Positions 31,841 to 45,130 of a stretch of 53,729 nucleotides of DNA are shown here, piece by piece. How positions within the stretch are numbered: position 1 is the stretch's first letter; every line of letters begins with the position of its first letter. The DNA comes from Helochares maculicollis (taxonomy: Eukaryota > Arthropoda > Insecta > Coleoptera > Hydrophilidae), in the NCBI GenBank assembly GCA_033557835.1, contig JAWQRO010000127.1, forward strand, positions 1-53,729, in the 5' to 3' direction. The position numbers and the translations under genes are program-made. The notes below the pieces were generated by a model. It was not told the origin of the DNA. It worked only from the letters and a program-made list of their open reading frames with translations, and searched no databases.

Positions 31841-33349
31841 GCGGAGTCGCAAACTTAAAATTTATATAGGCCCAAAATTTTTCTTGCGTGCAGTTTCCCA
31901 ACCAAAACAATCAAAACTATCTTGTTTGCCCCTGTTAAATCTAACTATAAATTGAGGAAGTTGCTTTCCCAAGATTTACCATTTCCCATTGTTGCTTTCT
32001 CGTTATCGTCGTCTAACAGACTAGTATTAGAGTTATCAAGTCACCATGACGAGCCCCTTGACGTGAAGCGGGTTCTTGTTTTGAACCCTTGATTTGCATA
32101 TATTCAGCATCTAATTTAATAAATTGTAGCGTCTTATATACGGTGTGATTAGTAGGGCAAAGCGTTGAACTTTCTGACAGACGTTCCTCCTGACGCGACA
32201 ACCGTAATTGACGTATGAATTTTCAGGATTCATACTAAATTAATGAATTAACTTGTTATGACGAAAAAACTATTAGATTTACAGGCCTATTTTTTGTATG
32301 TTGTGCAATCGAAAGAATCAACTCGGTTCACCCACGTTGAATCGTAAGCCCTCCCCTCGTTACCAAAGAAGCGTATTAAAGAGTAAATTCAAGCTCCAAT
32401 TTTTCCTAATTTTCGTCATGAACGGTCAGTAAGGCCGTTCCCAATTTCATTAAACAAACAAATTGGATGCCTCAGGGGCCCAGAGAACAAACGACCCGTA
32501 AGCCCCACATTACTTTAATAATCTCATAATTTATTTATTTTCATTCAATTAAACTAAATAATAAGCTAAGACCCAATTATTTTGCCCTCCTCCCAAACTT
32601 TGGATTCTCATTAATCTGAAGGCATTATTAAATTCAAACCAAGACTTTCCTCCACATGACCATTGTATTGCGATTTACTCGACCAGTTTGCTCGTTTAAA
32701 ACTATATTTCAAGTTCGTAATCCACTCCGCTTACTGGATTCTAATTAAACACTCTGTTGGAATATGGACTGCTACAAGAGGGTTTCTTTGTTCCACGCAT
32801 ATTTTTTTAATGACTCTCCGTAATTAGCATGATTTTATTTTATCTCCAACCGGTAAACACCACACGTAGTTTTTATCCACAATCGGTTTTACTTTATCTC
32901 CAACTAGGCGACAACTCTTAGGATAATTAATTCTCAAGACTTCTTTTTGACATTTCAATGCTAAATTTACTTCATTTTTCTACCAAACTTATAATAATGG
33001 TAAGTTTTTAAACACAGCTTTTAAGGAAGCATTACTTTTGATTTCTCTATTAGAATTGGTCAGGATTAATGATTATATGTTAGAATTTAATGTCAGGTTC
33101 TAAATTTATAGTCACTTAAGAGAGATTATCTTTGAAATCTTTAATTTAGACTCGTTATCAAAAAAGTTCAGATAAGTGTGCAAAAACTGATACTTAATAA
33201 AACACGATATTTGATATCTGACTTTAACGGCGAAGTAAGGGATATATCTTCTCAGACTTCTTAGGATTGATTTTTTTTCAAATCAACACTATGATTAATT
33301 ATTTTGATTTTTATTTTCAAATTTAAATAGAAATTCACAAGATTTTTTA

Positions 33350-34200
33350 GTAATTTGTCATGATTAATTTTTCATTTTAACCTTAGCTTCAAAGCATATG
33401 TATAACAACCTCACACTTGAAAACTTAATAAGTAAACTTTATCGAAATCTACTTCGATGACAAGATTCTTTGAGCAATTTGGTTATATCATCATTATTAA
33501 CCTTCAAAACTTAGTCAGGGGTTGCTTTGAAAACTCCTTTAACATTTCATTAAAACTTCTTACCTAAGATAAGATTTTTTTAGTCAATTTTACACCTCTC
33601 ATGCTATTCTCTCCGAAAAGGTCATAACATTTTTCAGAAATTCCATTTAAATTCCTTGATTTAAAAATATGATGATTGATTCATTATAACTTGTGACAGT
33701 GATTATTAATATAACTAATTTTCAAAAATGCTTCAAAAATATTTAATAGAAGTAAACAAGTTTCCAACAGAATTTTTCATGATTACGTTTTCATCATTTT
33801 AATTTCAGGTTTAATAGATGTGTTTTAGATTCTTTACATCTGTCAACGTGGTGAGTACGAATAATTAAAAACGACTTTCATGTACAAGTTGTTTGTTTTT
33901 TAGGTTTTTCTATTCTTATTAATCTTCACAGTTTCTTCAACACTTTTCACTTTGATTTAAGCATCTACAATAATGAACAAAGTTGATAAAAATTAATTGT
34001 TTTGTCTGTTTTCATTTCCTTTACTAATTTGCATTCAGAGTTTTAATAATAATATGCTACAGAATTTTGAGGATTAATTTATCTGCTTAAAATGTCACAA
34101 TCACAATCAATATGTTTCAGATTGAGATTTTATTTTCTCCCATTTGTTTACCTACTATTTACTTTCATGATTAACCCTTCAAATTCTAACGCGAGGTTTT
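33350..34200. repeat. Eroded repeat field with recurring TCATGATTA...TTCA phrase
   Basis: Related phrases recur near 33360, 33490, 33778, 33915 and 34166 (for example GTCATGATTAATTTTTCA and TTCATGATTAACCCTTCA). Some steps are close to 130-140 bases, others about double. Divergence is high, so unit length and limits are uncertain. Confidence 0.35.
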
Positions 34201-37200
34201 CAGAAAATACTTTAGAGCATAGCTTATCAATTGTCTTTGTTGCAATCCAGAATAAATGACCTTATAGAGGTTAATATTCGTTCTAATTTTGCCGGCTGTC
34301 TGCAGAATTCTTTAGTAGTTAATTTCGATTTTCATGTTAGTATTGTTAATTTTTTTTTTACTACTACTTTGCGTACAATGGAAAAATTTGTTAAATTCAT
34401 TACTTTTAGGTAGATTTTCAACAAATTCTGACAATACGCTTTTACCAAGCGTGTTATTGTATCAGGCAGAACTTTTAAGGGTTTCATAACTTAATTAAAA
34501 TTAAAGTTGCTTGAAGTTTTTTAACCTTAAATGTTTTACTACGGTATTTAAATCTGGGTTCTTTCCACTTATAATCCTGGATTCTGAAATATGTAACTTT
34601 TTAAGGAAATAATTATAGTTGTTTTCATAGTTTTATTCTCTGGTAGATTAGTAAATTTTGAAATAATTACAGCGTCACAGGGTATTTTTAGAATATTTCC
34701 TATTAATGACAATTGACTTTATTAAAACTAAAAAGTAGTAACATACTCTCATTACACTGCATCTACGTTCGATTTACATGTATTCTAAGATTTTAAATTA
34801 CTACTTTACACTTCTAAGGTTAGCTATTTTACATTAATTTTATATCTTCAACAATGATTTAATTCACGCATTTTTAGTATTTATAGAATATTGTAAGATA
34901 TCAAAATGTTAGTAAGATTTATCAGAATTCTTCTTTACCTTTAACACTGTCTAGAAGTTGTTGAAGATTGTATGTAATAGCCAGAATTCTAAATTTTTAG
35001 GTTCAGAAATAGCAAACACTTTTCACAGACAGCTTAATCCGCGTAAATATTGTCTGGTCTATCCAGTAATCTTGAAGATGGATAAGCTTGTGTTTTGAAC
35101 CTAGACGTTAAATCCCAAATTCTTACAAGTTGAAAATAAATTGGAGTATCCTTTCACGATCTCAAGTTTTGCTTAAGAAGTTTTCTAACATATTATATAA
35201 GACTACTTACAAAACTTATAATCAAGGGAAAAACTACAACATATGGAAAACGGTATGGAAAAATCAATGAAAACGTAAAATTAGGAAGAAAGTATGCAGA
35301 ATCGATGTTTTCGTTATGGGCTACCTAAGAAATTTATAAACCTTGTATGTTTAGCCCGCAGTCTCTCAATTTTGATTCTTATATGGCCAAATTTTGTGAA
35401 TGTTGTCTTTAATTTTTTATTTTTAAATTTAAAGAATATTTAAGATTATTTCAGATTTAAACAACAAAATAAAAAATTCATTTAAATTTTATTTTGTAAA
35501 TCGAATGCATATTTTCTAAAGGTAGTTTTTTCCAGCATTTGTTGAGCCTTAAACAAATGTTTTTCTAAATTGAACAACGATTTGTGACCACAAATCATTG
35601 TGAAGACAGGATCAATTCTTGCAACTGTCATGATTATCCTTTAAGGATATTATGAGATAATTGTAGAAGATGTTTTAATTTATATCTACCATATTTTACA
35701 GTCCTAATAAAAAAAACTCTTGATGGCCTATATAATATGTATAATCTTCTAGAATTGCAAAAGAATCTTACAGTTGCCTTCAATTTCCATAACGGTCCAT
35801 ATTAGTATTGTTATATAATTACTTCTTTGCACTATATCGCTTAGATTTTTCATATTAGTTATTTTCAATGCAATCTTGAATCTACCAATCTTGGAACTTG
35901 TGATTTATAATGTTATATCCAGTAATTCTGGAGTTTTATGCAGACTTTAAAGTTTCATCCAAATATTAAATTCTTGGGTTCTGTGAATGTTTCGCTTTTA
36001 ATTCTGAAAGGTTGGTTAGCCAATCTTAGTGTGTTGGTCGTGGATCCTTAATGTTGAGCTTCTAATCCGAAGGTTTCAGCCCTAATAGTTTTTATATTTC
36101 ATTCAGAGTATTTGCTCGTGATCTGTTGATTTTGATTTTTCAATACTACAATAGAACATTGGATTTTTAGCTATAATGTTTCAAATCCTTCACTGTTTAA
36201 TCTTATACTTATCAATTGTCCTAGACTTATATGTTCCGGGTTTTAAATCATCGAATTGCGTATATTATTTTCCGATAGCTGCTATTAATTCGACTTTTAC
36301 AAGGCAAAAAAGCGAGTACAAGAGATTTCAGCTTCAAATCGTGTCGCTTAAAAAATGATTGCTGCATGAGCCTCTGATTAAATATAATATCAGTCTCTAA
36401 TTACATATAAAAAATCTGACTTTAACTTTTGGTCTTGTGGCGTAGATTTTTTCCAGAAATTATGACGACGATTAGTTAGACATGTTTACAAGGAAAATAA
36501 GTTGTAACTCTTAAATAGTTAAATGACGAATATAATGCAAGAAATAATAGAGTTGCAAAAAACAGAAACTTATCATCAAGACTCCTAAATTACATTCCAA
36601 CGTGGCAGATTTAATGATGTTTGCTGCTTACACTTCCGCCTTTTATTAATGGCTGCATTTCCCCAAGTGGAACTTTTGAAAAGTTGAAAAACTTGAAGCA
36701 ATTTTTTTATAGCAACTGACCGCTACTATTCAAAGAGATGAGAAACTATGTAATTTCCTTCCTCAGTTTCCTATTTATAATGCACTACTCCTTGTTGGAA
36801 AGTTTCGCCTAGAATTTTGCATGAGTGATTACGCAATATGGCCTGAGATTTTCATGAATAGAGAATGCGAATATTAGCAAAGTTATTTATGAAAATTCTT
36901 GGGGAAAAATAGGGAGTAATTTATTAATTTAGCTCCCTTTCGCCTAAAGAGCTGCTGGATTCACTTATTTGTATCTTTCGTTTGCATATTGTATTGTGGA
37001 AATATTCCAGTTACTTCATCGTTAAAATCCGAAAAAGAAAGGAATTATCCTAACACAGTAGGAAAAAGGAATCAATTAATTCAACTAAAATATATGTTTT
37101 ACGTCTTTCAAATAATGATAAGTCGACAAAAATTGACTGGAGTTCGTTAAAAGCAACATATTTCAGTGAAAGTAAGCTCTTTTCGCCTCGCGACGTTGGG

Positions 37201-37390
37201 GCAAGTCTAAAAGTAATTTAAGGAAATGGAATTTTCTTTTGTAGGCTGAGTATGGATTTTTTATTGCACGATCAGGTAGAACTTAACAACCTGCCGAAGG
37301 AAATTTCAAGAAATAATAATTGAAATTGAGTAAATTTCGTTGCTATCACTTTTATATAAAGCTGGCACGATATTCTTGCGCACTATACTC

Positions 37391-37900
37391 ACATTAACGG
37401 CATAATAAAGGGATGTGGGCGTGAGGAGGGACATTGGGCGAGAAGAGAACAACAGGAGATTGTTTTACGTTCCCAATACGAACTACTTTCCTACAGTAAA
37501 GTTTTGCGCGTAAAAATAATAAAATGCTCTAGTACTCAAAACTTGTATTGTTTATATACTCGAGATGGAAACTTTCTTCTTTTACAAATGAGTAATGGGT
37601 GCGGTATAGGTAAGATTCTGCTTGGGAAAAGTGCGGTCGGCGGGGGTGGCAATCGATAAAGCGAGTGGGTTAACGAAACATCTTAAACAAGCCCCAAAAC
37701 GTCGTGGAAAAATATCAGATTGAGACAGCTATTGTATTTTTCAGTAATAAAATCGGTTTAATGGCATACTAAAGGGGAGCAAAGGAACAAAAGAAAATTG
37801 TTTTATGCCCCCCTCCTGATACGCGAGCATCTCGGGAAAGTAAACTTTCCGATATAAAAATAATAAAGTGTCTTAATAAAAACTTACCATTTTATTGTTA
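37391..37900. repeat. Direct duplication flanking the RRM2 splice donor
   Basis: Copy 1 is about 37391-37557 and copy 2 about 37759-37900. Shared anchors in order: TAA(C/T)GGCATA(A/C)TAAAGGG, then GAACAA...A(G/A)ATTGTTTTA, then GTAAA, then TAAAAATAATAAA(A/G)TG, then A(A)CTTG/ACTTAC followed by ATTGTT. Copy 2 runs up to and slightly into the exon end; the matching place in copy 1 lacks a GT donor. Separation is about 365 bases. Confidence 0.6.
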
Positions 37901-37970
37901 ATTTCATGGAAGTGGATTTCGCAAACTTTGTCGACTACGTCCTCGCTTTGAAATGTGACAAATCCAAACC
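37888..37970 (-). CDS. Rbp6: Rbp6 exon: second half of RRM2 with RNP1
   Basis: An 83-base internal exon. The acceptor CAG is at 37971-37973 and the donor, reading ATG|GTAAGT, begins at 37887. The exon starts with the last two bases of a glycine codon and encodes 27 residues. These open with the RNP1 core GFGFVTF, whose aromatic residues stack on RNA bases in this fold, and continue with the helix and strand pattern DVVDKVCEIHFHEINNKM seen in Musashi RRM2. No stop or frameshift interrupts it, and it stands out from the AT-rich flanks. The preceding exon should encode the KIFVGGL-type RNP2 of RRM2; I searched the minus strand from 38000 to 53729 by eye and did not find it. The intron next to the donor carries a local duplication (37391-37557 against 37759-37900). 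Confidence 0.94.
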
Positions 37971-39899
37971 CTGAAACAACAAAGAAAAAGAAAAACTTTA
38001 GTGAAAGTCGTAATCTTAGATAAAACTGCATTATTGTTGTGGTTTTCAATCTTTCGAATTCTTGTGATTTGTTTGTTCGTTCCGCGCTGCTCAGGCTTCA
38101 CATAATTAAATCACTTTGCCGCCAAGTTGTTTGGTATTTAGTGGCGATATTTCGAGCAAATATTTTAAATAATACCAGGAAAATTATTAATTACACAGAA
38201 TTTACCCAATTGCAAGTGCATGGCTACGCCTAAATTGTGAAACAAGTCGAGGCCGCTCAAACACAACCCAATTTCCGGCCAGACCATTCATACAATAAGA
38301 AAGTTTTTTACGCTGTTTTGGTCAATACTTCTGCGAGGGTTGAAGCTAATAAATCTCCGAGAAGCCTGTAGTAACCCAACTTTTCTATTAGAAGAGAGAC
38401 GCAATTATTTGTTATTAGCACCAATAAACCATTGTGACAAACTAATAAATTTCCTCAAGACGAAACTTTAGGAAAATCTGGGCGTAAGAGTAGCGGACGG
38501 GGAATTACGAACGTAATCATTTAATTCAATTGTAAGTTTTGTGCAGCTTTCCGTGTATATGTGTCTCTTCGAGTGTGAAAGCCTGCCTAGGGAACTTTAA
38601 GCTTCTAATAGATAAAAAGCATTGTGTTTAGATACTTTGATTTTAACAGGAAGAAGCGTAAGTGGAATAAGTTCGTCAAAGAAGGTACAGATTTTTGGTA
38701 AATCTACGCATACATTTATAATCTAGTTTACAATTGGACGCTTGAAATCAAAAAGTTGCAAGCATGCTGAAGACCAAGCCAGTTTGAGAGAAACCCGAAG
38801 TATATCAAAGACAAAAGCCAATGCATTTCGAGGAGGAAAAAAGAAATAGACTGCATTTTGTGCGGAATAAATTTTAATTCTTTAATGTGCAGAAAAGTTA
38901 TTAACGTTACCGGTGAGGCCTTTTCATCACCGCAAGATTTTCCAAGATTCACGTAGCAAACCCCAAAATCTCATTACAATTTTTTGTCGCTGCCTTAATA
39001 AAAGTTCAGTTCTCCTCGTTAAGTAGACGAGTAAATTCTGTACTTAGCTTTCTTGACTGATTAAAGTTACTCAATATGCGCTGAAGTAATTATTTTTCTT
39101 AAATTAAAGAACGTTTTGTTTCGTCCCAAAGTGGGGATAAAATGAGGAAGCGAGCCAGGCTTTGTTGCACAGAAATCTTAGTTTTCCGCCAGGATAGTAA
39201 GGGTAGAATTTATGTGTTTTAAAGCAATAATTTCCACGGTAATCTGTCGCGCAATTCACGAAATTTTCGTTTTGGAAAATATCTCCCAACTTTTATTTAA
39301 GGATATGTCTACATCCTTGTTTATGTTTCCACACATAAGCCTTACGTTGAGCTCTTGTAAACTTAAGTTGAAGATGAGAATTCTGGAGTTATTTATCGCC
39401 GCAGTTAGTGTCACACTCAGATACTGCTCTGTTTACTAAAGCTTTTCTTTATCGTACGAAACAAAAGTAAAATTCATTTCGGGCGCAACAAATTTGCCAG
39501 ATTACGGTTTTTGAATTCCTTCTAAATTAAGTTATCGCAAACACCTGTTCTTCAGTTATGTTAATGAAAATGAGAATTTACGTCAATTCATCATGTATCA
39601 TTTCTAATACATTTTGTAAATTTTGTAAAATCTTCTCAAGTACTATGCGAGATAGTCAACAGTTACTTAGGATAGGCATTATTATTTGAGATGTAATGGT
39701 GACATTTACTGTTGAATTTTCTGACTAGTTTATTGAGTCCATCACAATATAATAACAAGAACGATAACAGTTTGAAGAATTTTAAAACGTTTTAATCACT
39801 CACGACGACAACAAGAACACAAGTAAACAGTGTAAAAAGGAGGTGGGAGGAAGTGATGATAGTGTTCGAAGAGAATATATCTACATCATGAGAAATTAC

Positions 39900-40690
39900 T
39901 AAAAGTGAACTAACGAATTAAGCGAACGTACTTTCCGGGCAACCCAACAGTTCGGCAGCATCATAAAAGAAATTCTTGCTTAAAAGTTGCAATTTTTGTG
40001 TCAGAAATTTCAGCTAATTGCAAAAGCCTCATAAATGAGGCCATCTTTTTGACATCTGGATTGAGCGACTAATATAATGCATCACGACCTGCTACTGAAA
40101 TTGTTAATGATTCTCCCAAGACTTGCTCTCCTAATGTTTGCGTCAAGCAAGATTCATAGTTTTCTTATCATCTGCACCGGAGATCAAATCATTTAACTTT
40201 TGTTGTATAAATTAAAAGAAGTTAGACTCATGGACCTTTAAACAGGCAAACGCTTTCGAGTTTATTTACAAATCCTATTGATTTTTGAATGAACGAAGAC
40301 TGTGACGAAACGATGAGCTACGGAGTCTACGATAAAGTTTATTTACAATATTTGCAACGTCGTGGTACTTAAGTCATAAAGGCCTGAAGATTTTTCATAC
40401 CAAAACACATTTTTGGTAATTTATTTCAATTACAATCACAGATAATACATAATTTATTTGCAAATAAAAGCTCTTGGCTAAAATCATAATTTTTTGAAGA
40501 TCAGCTCAGATCAGGTAATAATATATTCTTTGGCACCTTTTACATTGAAAAGAGCATTCATTTCAATTCTTCGTATAAAATGAAATGATTTTTCATAGTC
40601 TTTTTAGCCTTAGCTTAGCTCCATATTATTGTACAACAGGCTGTTGCATTTTTCAAGCCGATTATAAGTTTATCATCTGGTGTCACCTAC
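39900..40690 (-). pseudogene. Unidentified frame-broken coding-like relic
   Basis: On minus, several adjoining stretches in different frames look like protein rather than intron. They are about 40440-40640, 40144-40259, 39961-40140 (60 codons with a single internal TAG) and about 39900-39970. Examples of composition: QTLGEQVLGESLTISVAGRD, then after the TAG SLNPDVKKMASFMRLLQLAE, then AAELLGCPEST. Residue mix is balanced and amphipathic, with codon-like use. At least two frameshifts and three or more stops break it, so it is dead. I do not recognise the family. It could be an old transposon gene, an endogenous viral fragment or a retrocopied host gene; nothing visible decides between them. Confidence 0.5.
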
Positions 40691-43600
40691 TATTTTCAGA
40701 CAAAAATTTCCCTTAAGTCAAAATAAGATTTTAAGACTAGTTATACGGACTATATTTGTGGGCACAACATGCGATCATTCTTAATATTCTGACCATATTA
40801 TGACAATCATTTTGGCCTAGTGTTCCAGAAAATTATTTCATAAAGAAATTGTTGGTTAAAATGATCTGCATATGAAGTTTGTATCAATTAATCACAACAA
40901 AACCGTTTAAGATATTACTCAAACGTAATTTCCGATATAAATATATTCATATTTGTAAATAAACTTACTAAATTAAGCACAGTCCTGACAGGACCCCACG
41001 TGGGCATTTAAGTACTAAACAATGAACACCTGCTGTTAAGATATACTAAATACAATGAACATTTTGACGATTTGTACAAGAGGCATTGTTATATCAGGTA
41101 GAAAATACATTTGCAGTTGAATTTCCTGTTGAAATCAGTATGACTTTAAGCAAACAGAAATTCCAACGAGCCAGAAAACAATCCTCCAAACCTTCAATTG
41201 AAATATCGATCGCAGGAGGAGGGTATTTGTTACAATTGGTAGCATATCGGGGTGCTCGGGTCCTGTTAATTAATAACGGTGTCAGGACGGAGCCAACTGT
41301 CTATACACACAACGGGCCATGAATCAGCGTTATTTATTGCGCAAGGTGTTCGTTTGCCTCCGGTTACCGGTAGCCTCCGAAACTAGCCCGTGCAATACTT
41401 ATAAATGGTTAAGGATCCATTATACCCTGCTCTAACCATTCAGGACGTACGTACCAGATAAGACACTTTTAAGGGTTTAGGGTCAAAATTGCCGCGTGCC
41501 TCCCATTTAATTTGACAAATTAAAACCTTGCAGCTTAAATATAACAAATTGAACTAAGCATCAAGCAAACAAGTCGCGACAAAATCGCACGAAACACCCG
41601 GTTAAATAAAAATAAACCCAAACTAATAACACTATTAGATGCCAGGATGTAAAACGTCAAAGTACTTTTCCACTTAACTAGAAACAAGTCCTGCTGCCAT
41701 CTCATCGTCAGTATAAGTTTTAAACACTTAAGTTTAACGCAGTTTAAGCACTTATATAACTTGAAAATCATCACACTTACTCTCGTTTCTTTTTATTCAA
41801 ATACTGTGGGAAAGTTTAAGGCCAACTTCGGGAAACTTATAATTTTGTTTTCTGCGAAGGGTGAAAAGTTTTTGTTTACTGGGAAGTTATCATATGCAGT
41901 TAATAATATATGATTTTAGCCTATTTCTTTCGTCTCTCTTAAAGCTCAAGCCTCGAAACGGACGGAAAACTTGTATTAATCTTAAAGTTTTCCTATTTTC
42001 CGATAACACATTCATCTCCGTTATCTAAAAGGATTAAATAAAGATGCTCCATAAAAACCGTACGAAAAACTTCCCTCATGCATTTTGGATTTATCTAAAT
42101 ATATGTATTGATATAGCCTTTTGTAAACTAAGAAGTCATCTGTATATATTTTAACCGAGCCTCATCTTTCATGTTCATGGCTCATTTCGCGAAAGGCTAG
42201 ATGAAAAACAAATTCGTACGTATATTTGGCTTGATGGGGTAAATCTTGGGATTCTAGGGTAAATTTTGGGGTTGCTACAATCAAGCTGGAGATTCCACAC
42301 AGTTGTTTTCAAATCAAGTCTTTCAGTCTCTTAGTTTAGTTGTTTTATAACTGAGTCAATCTTTGATTATCTGCCGTAAACTTTTCAAGATAGGCATATC
42401 CTTCAGATTTAATTTTTTTAGTTTCCACAATTTCTTTTTCGCTTTGCACTTGCAATTCATCCAATTAGTTGGAAATGATGTAGTTAGTTGAAATATATCT
42501 AATGTTCACTCTTAGGAAGATGTTTTAAGTAGTTATAACAATAATCGAAAGTTACAAGTTGACGAAAGAAGAGAAACTTTAACCTTTAACTGCTATTGAA
42601 AGTTTCAAGACCAGTTTGTTTAAAGTGTTTTTTGTAAAAACATATGTAAAATACACAAGCAACATTTTCACACTTTAGTAATTTTCAGTTCACTTTGGGC
42701 GTTTTGGATTCCTTCATCATTTTCAAACTTCTGACTCTAGCAGTGTACAATTTTTTTGTAGTTTTGCGACTTCTTATGGGGTTTTTCGAAATTGCTCTTA
42801 AAGTTTTCAATGACTTTTCTAAAACTTCCAAGGATTCTTCGGTTGTTGTCGATCATAGTTGTTTCCTGTGTGAGACTCTTAGATTTGATTAAGTTTGAGG
42901 AATGTTTGGTAATGAGATTGTCAAGTTTGATAATAACTTTTAAGGTGCGAATAACGCCGCTCCTAGAAGTTGCTCCCAGAAGCTAGAGCTCGGAGTTTCC
43001 TCTTACTTTAAGTTTTCCAAATTTTCGCAAAAGTTAGCAATATTATCTCCAAAGGACTAGGAGTTCTTTTATTTCAAGCTCACTCATTTCTGATGTCTAC
43101 GGTGACTCTTCTGTAGGCCTTTTGAGTTTGGTCCAATTCGGGGACTATTCTTTTAGACTAGATTATAAAGGTTGAGGATTAGTTTTTGGCAAGAATATCA
43201 AGTTTCAGGATTAATTTTTGGTGGACTTATCGCTCCAAGAAGTTTCATCTGAGAAACGTTCTCCGAGTTACAGTCTTTAAAAACTTCGTAGGAGCCTGTT
43301 GATTGTATATCAAGCAAATTGATCTTAGAGCATCCAAAAACTATACTGAAAAGTTTTTTCTGTTTTATTGCTTTTATATAGTTTTTGGAAGTGTCTAGAT
43401 TAAGTGATCATCGTACCAAAACAACAATTTCCAGAAGATGATTTGAATGTCCCAAAATATTTTTGTTAGATCTCTTCTGAATCCTAGAATAGCAACAATT
43501 CTGCTCAAGTTACTGGTTTTTCGACTAGAAAATCCGTTTCACTTTTATAAAACATTCCGTTGCATAGTTTTCTCACTTATCATTGCACAGCATTTGTTTT

Positions 43601-44190
43601 TTCAAATCTTTTTCTACTTGTCCATCGAAGTCCTGACGGCAAATACTAGTTGTCATAAAGTATATTATGATTGATATTCGTAGGCACAATTGTTCACATT
43701 CGAATCACCATTTTGACTACTGTCTATCCTAATATTATACAACAAAAAACTGACCTGTTTCGGCTCAACACTCCCATATATAGGATAAAAAACTTTTAAC
43801 TGCAGATAAAAATAAAAATTCATGTTTGCTGAACTAAAATATCTTTTATCAAAATCAATCCCACATTGTCTCAAAATACTAATTAGGTATTGCTATTAAA
43901 GAATATTGTTTCAAGAGTGAAAAAAAGATAAGATATATTGTATTCTAATTATCACGATTAAATCCTCAAGAATATTTGTTCAGAAATAAAAGATCTGACG
44001 GTTTAGGTTCAAATATCAAAATGTCAAAGTAAACAAATTATAATTCAGAATAAAGATGTTAGAATAAAAATCCAGTATCGTACACTTGTCAGTCCTGGCT
44101 TACTTATGATTTTGGTTTTAAAAAATCAAAGATTCAGTATTGGAAACCAAGATACCAAAATAAGATCCAAAATTGAAAGAATTAGAAATG

Positions 44191-44300
44191 CAAAATTACA
44201 AGATTAAAAGTTCAAAATTACATGATTAACAATCCAAAATTACAAGACTAAAAAGTAAAACTTACAATACTAAAAATTCAACATTACAAACAACAGATGT
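44191..44300. repeat. Five 22-bp tandem units
   Basis: Units begin at 44191, 44213, 44235, 44257 and 44279, each opening CAAAATTACA or a one- to two-base variant and continuing AGATTAAAAATT-like. The 22-base step is exact. Looser versions of the same words (AAATCAAAGAGTTAAGATTA) extend through about 44990-45130, so this is the best-preserved core of an eroded array. Confidence 0.9.
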
Positions 44301-44989
44301 TTGGTTTTACTTAAAAAAATCGCGCTCAAAGAGTGCAGGGTCAACAATCCAGAATGAAAGGATCAACGTTTTTGGCATTCATGTTGAAACACTCAAAGTG
44401 TCCAGACTATTTTGCTAAGGTTTCAAGGTCAAAAATCTAGAATTCAAAAGTATAAAAGATTCAAGACAAAATTATCGAAACTAAAAAAATCAAAATCGAG
44501 ATCAAAAATGTAAATCTAAACCTACGACATCAATATATAGAATTTAAATGAAATATTAAAGAATTACAACACAAAATTTATAAATTTGGGATGAAATTTT
44601 TACACGCTTCACACTCTAAGATTTCTAGATTCCAAAAGTAAAACCTTAAGTTTACGAGCAAAATAATATTATACTATTAAAATAGTGTACGATGAAATGT
44701 AATTATATAATCATGAGCTCAGGTTACATTACATAGAAAATGCTAAAATATAACTGTGGTCTCGCCATTAATTTGAGATTAAGAGTAAAGTACTATAGCC
44801 CTTATTGCCACGTTCAAAGCAATTATTTGGTTTGATTTAAAAATAACCATTGAGGTTTCTGACTTAAACCATTAATTTTTTTTGCAATTATAGCAGGTTT
44901 TTAAATATGAAATGTTGTGGGTAAAAAATTTGCCCTAATTTAGAACACATAGTTAGAAGATTAAGCTTTCAGTAAGACCGAAAATGTTA

Positions 44990-45130
44990 GCAATTAAAGA
45001 CTTAAAGGAAATATCAAAGATTTACGGTAAAAATCAAAGAGGCAAGATGAAACACCAAATAGTTAAGATACGAAATCAAAAATCTAAGAGGAGAATCAAA
45101 AGAATTAAGATTAGAAATCAAAGAGTTAAG
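44990..45130. repeat. Loose continuation of the AAATCAAA/TTAAGA repeat
   Basis: Words such as AAATCAAAGAG, TTAAGATACGAAATC and TTAAGATTAGAAATC recur at roughly 20-24 base spacing. An 88-codon open frame through here is Lys/Arg/Ile-rich purely because of the repeat and is not called as a gene. Confidence 0.6.

Larger units (their letters stand above)
25057..37887 (-). other. Rbp6 intron (12.8 kb)
   Basis: This intron separates the two RRM2 exons. It holds a reverse-transcriptase relic (30640-31085), a hairpin (26610-26671), a CpG-rich block (29020-29360), two homeodomain-site-rich stretches (28735-28925, 31741-31840), an eroded repeat field (about 33350-34200) and a duplicated segment next to the donor (37391-37900). 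34200-37380 is AT-rich; I see no gene in it. 36590-36900 has ordered-looking non-repetitive sequence. Confidence 0.85.
16188..37970 (-). other. Rbp6: Rbp6 gene, 3' part (Musashi-family RNA-binding protein)
   Basis: This span covers the four visible coding exons of an insect Musashi-type gene, read right to left. The family binds UAG-containing sites in mRNA 3' UTRs through two tandem RRMs and controls translation in neural and stem-like cells. Seen here: RNP1 of RRM2 (GFGFVTF), the family signature VECKKAQPKEVM at the end of RRM2, then the insect C-terminal segments FMWSLGALPDG and FPAAAYAAYAAGRGF. All internal junctions are AG/GT and the phases join without a break (G|GG, ATG|GTG, G|AT, G|GT). 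RRM1 and the start of RRM2 must lie beyond 53729. The spliced form contributes about 135 residues from this window and the read-through form about 170. Family identity is firm. The symbol follows the fly name for this paralogue; the other fly paralogue, musashi, is less likely given the C-terminus, but I recall that from family knowledge and did not align it. Confidence 0.92.

Noticed and set aside
44191..44300. Regular 22-bp repeats considered as a CRISPR-like array
   Set aside because: Units are head-to-tail without unique spacers, and the context is eukaryotic.
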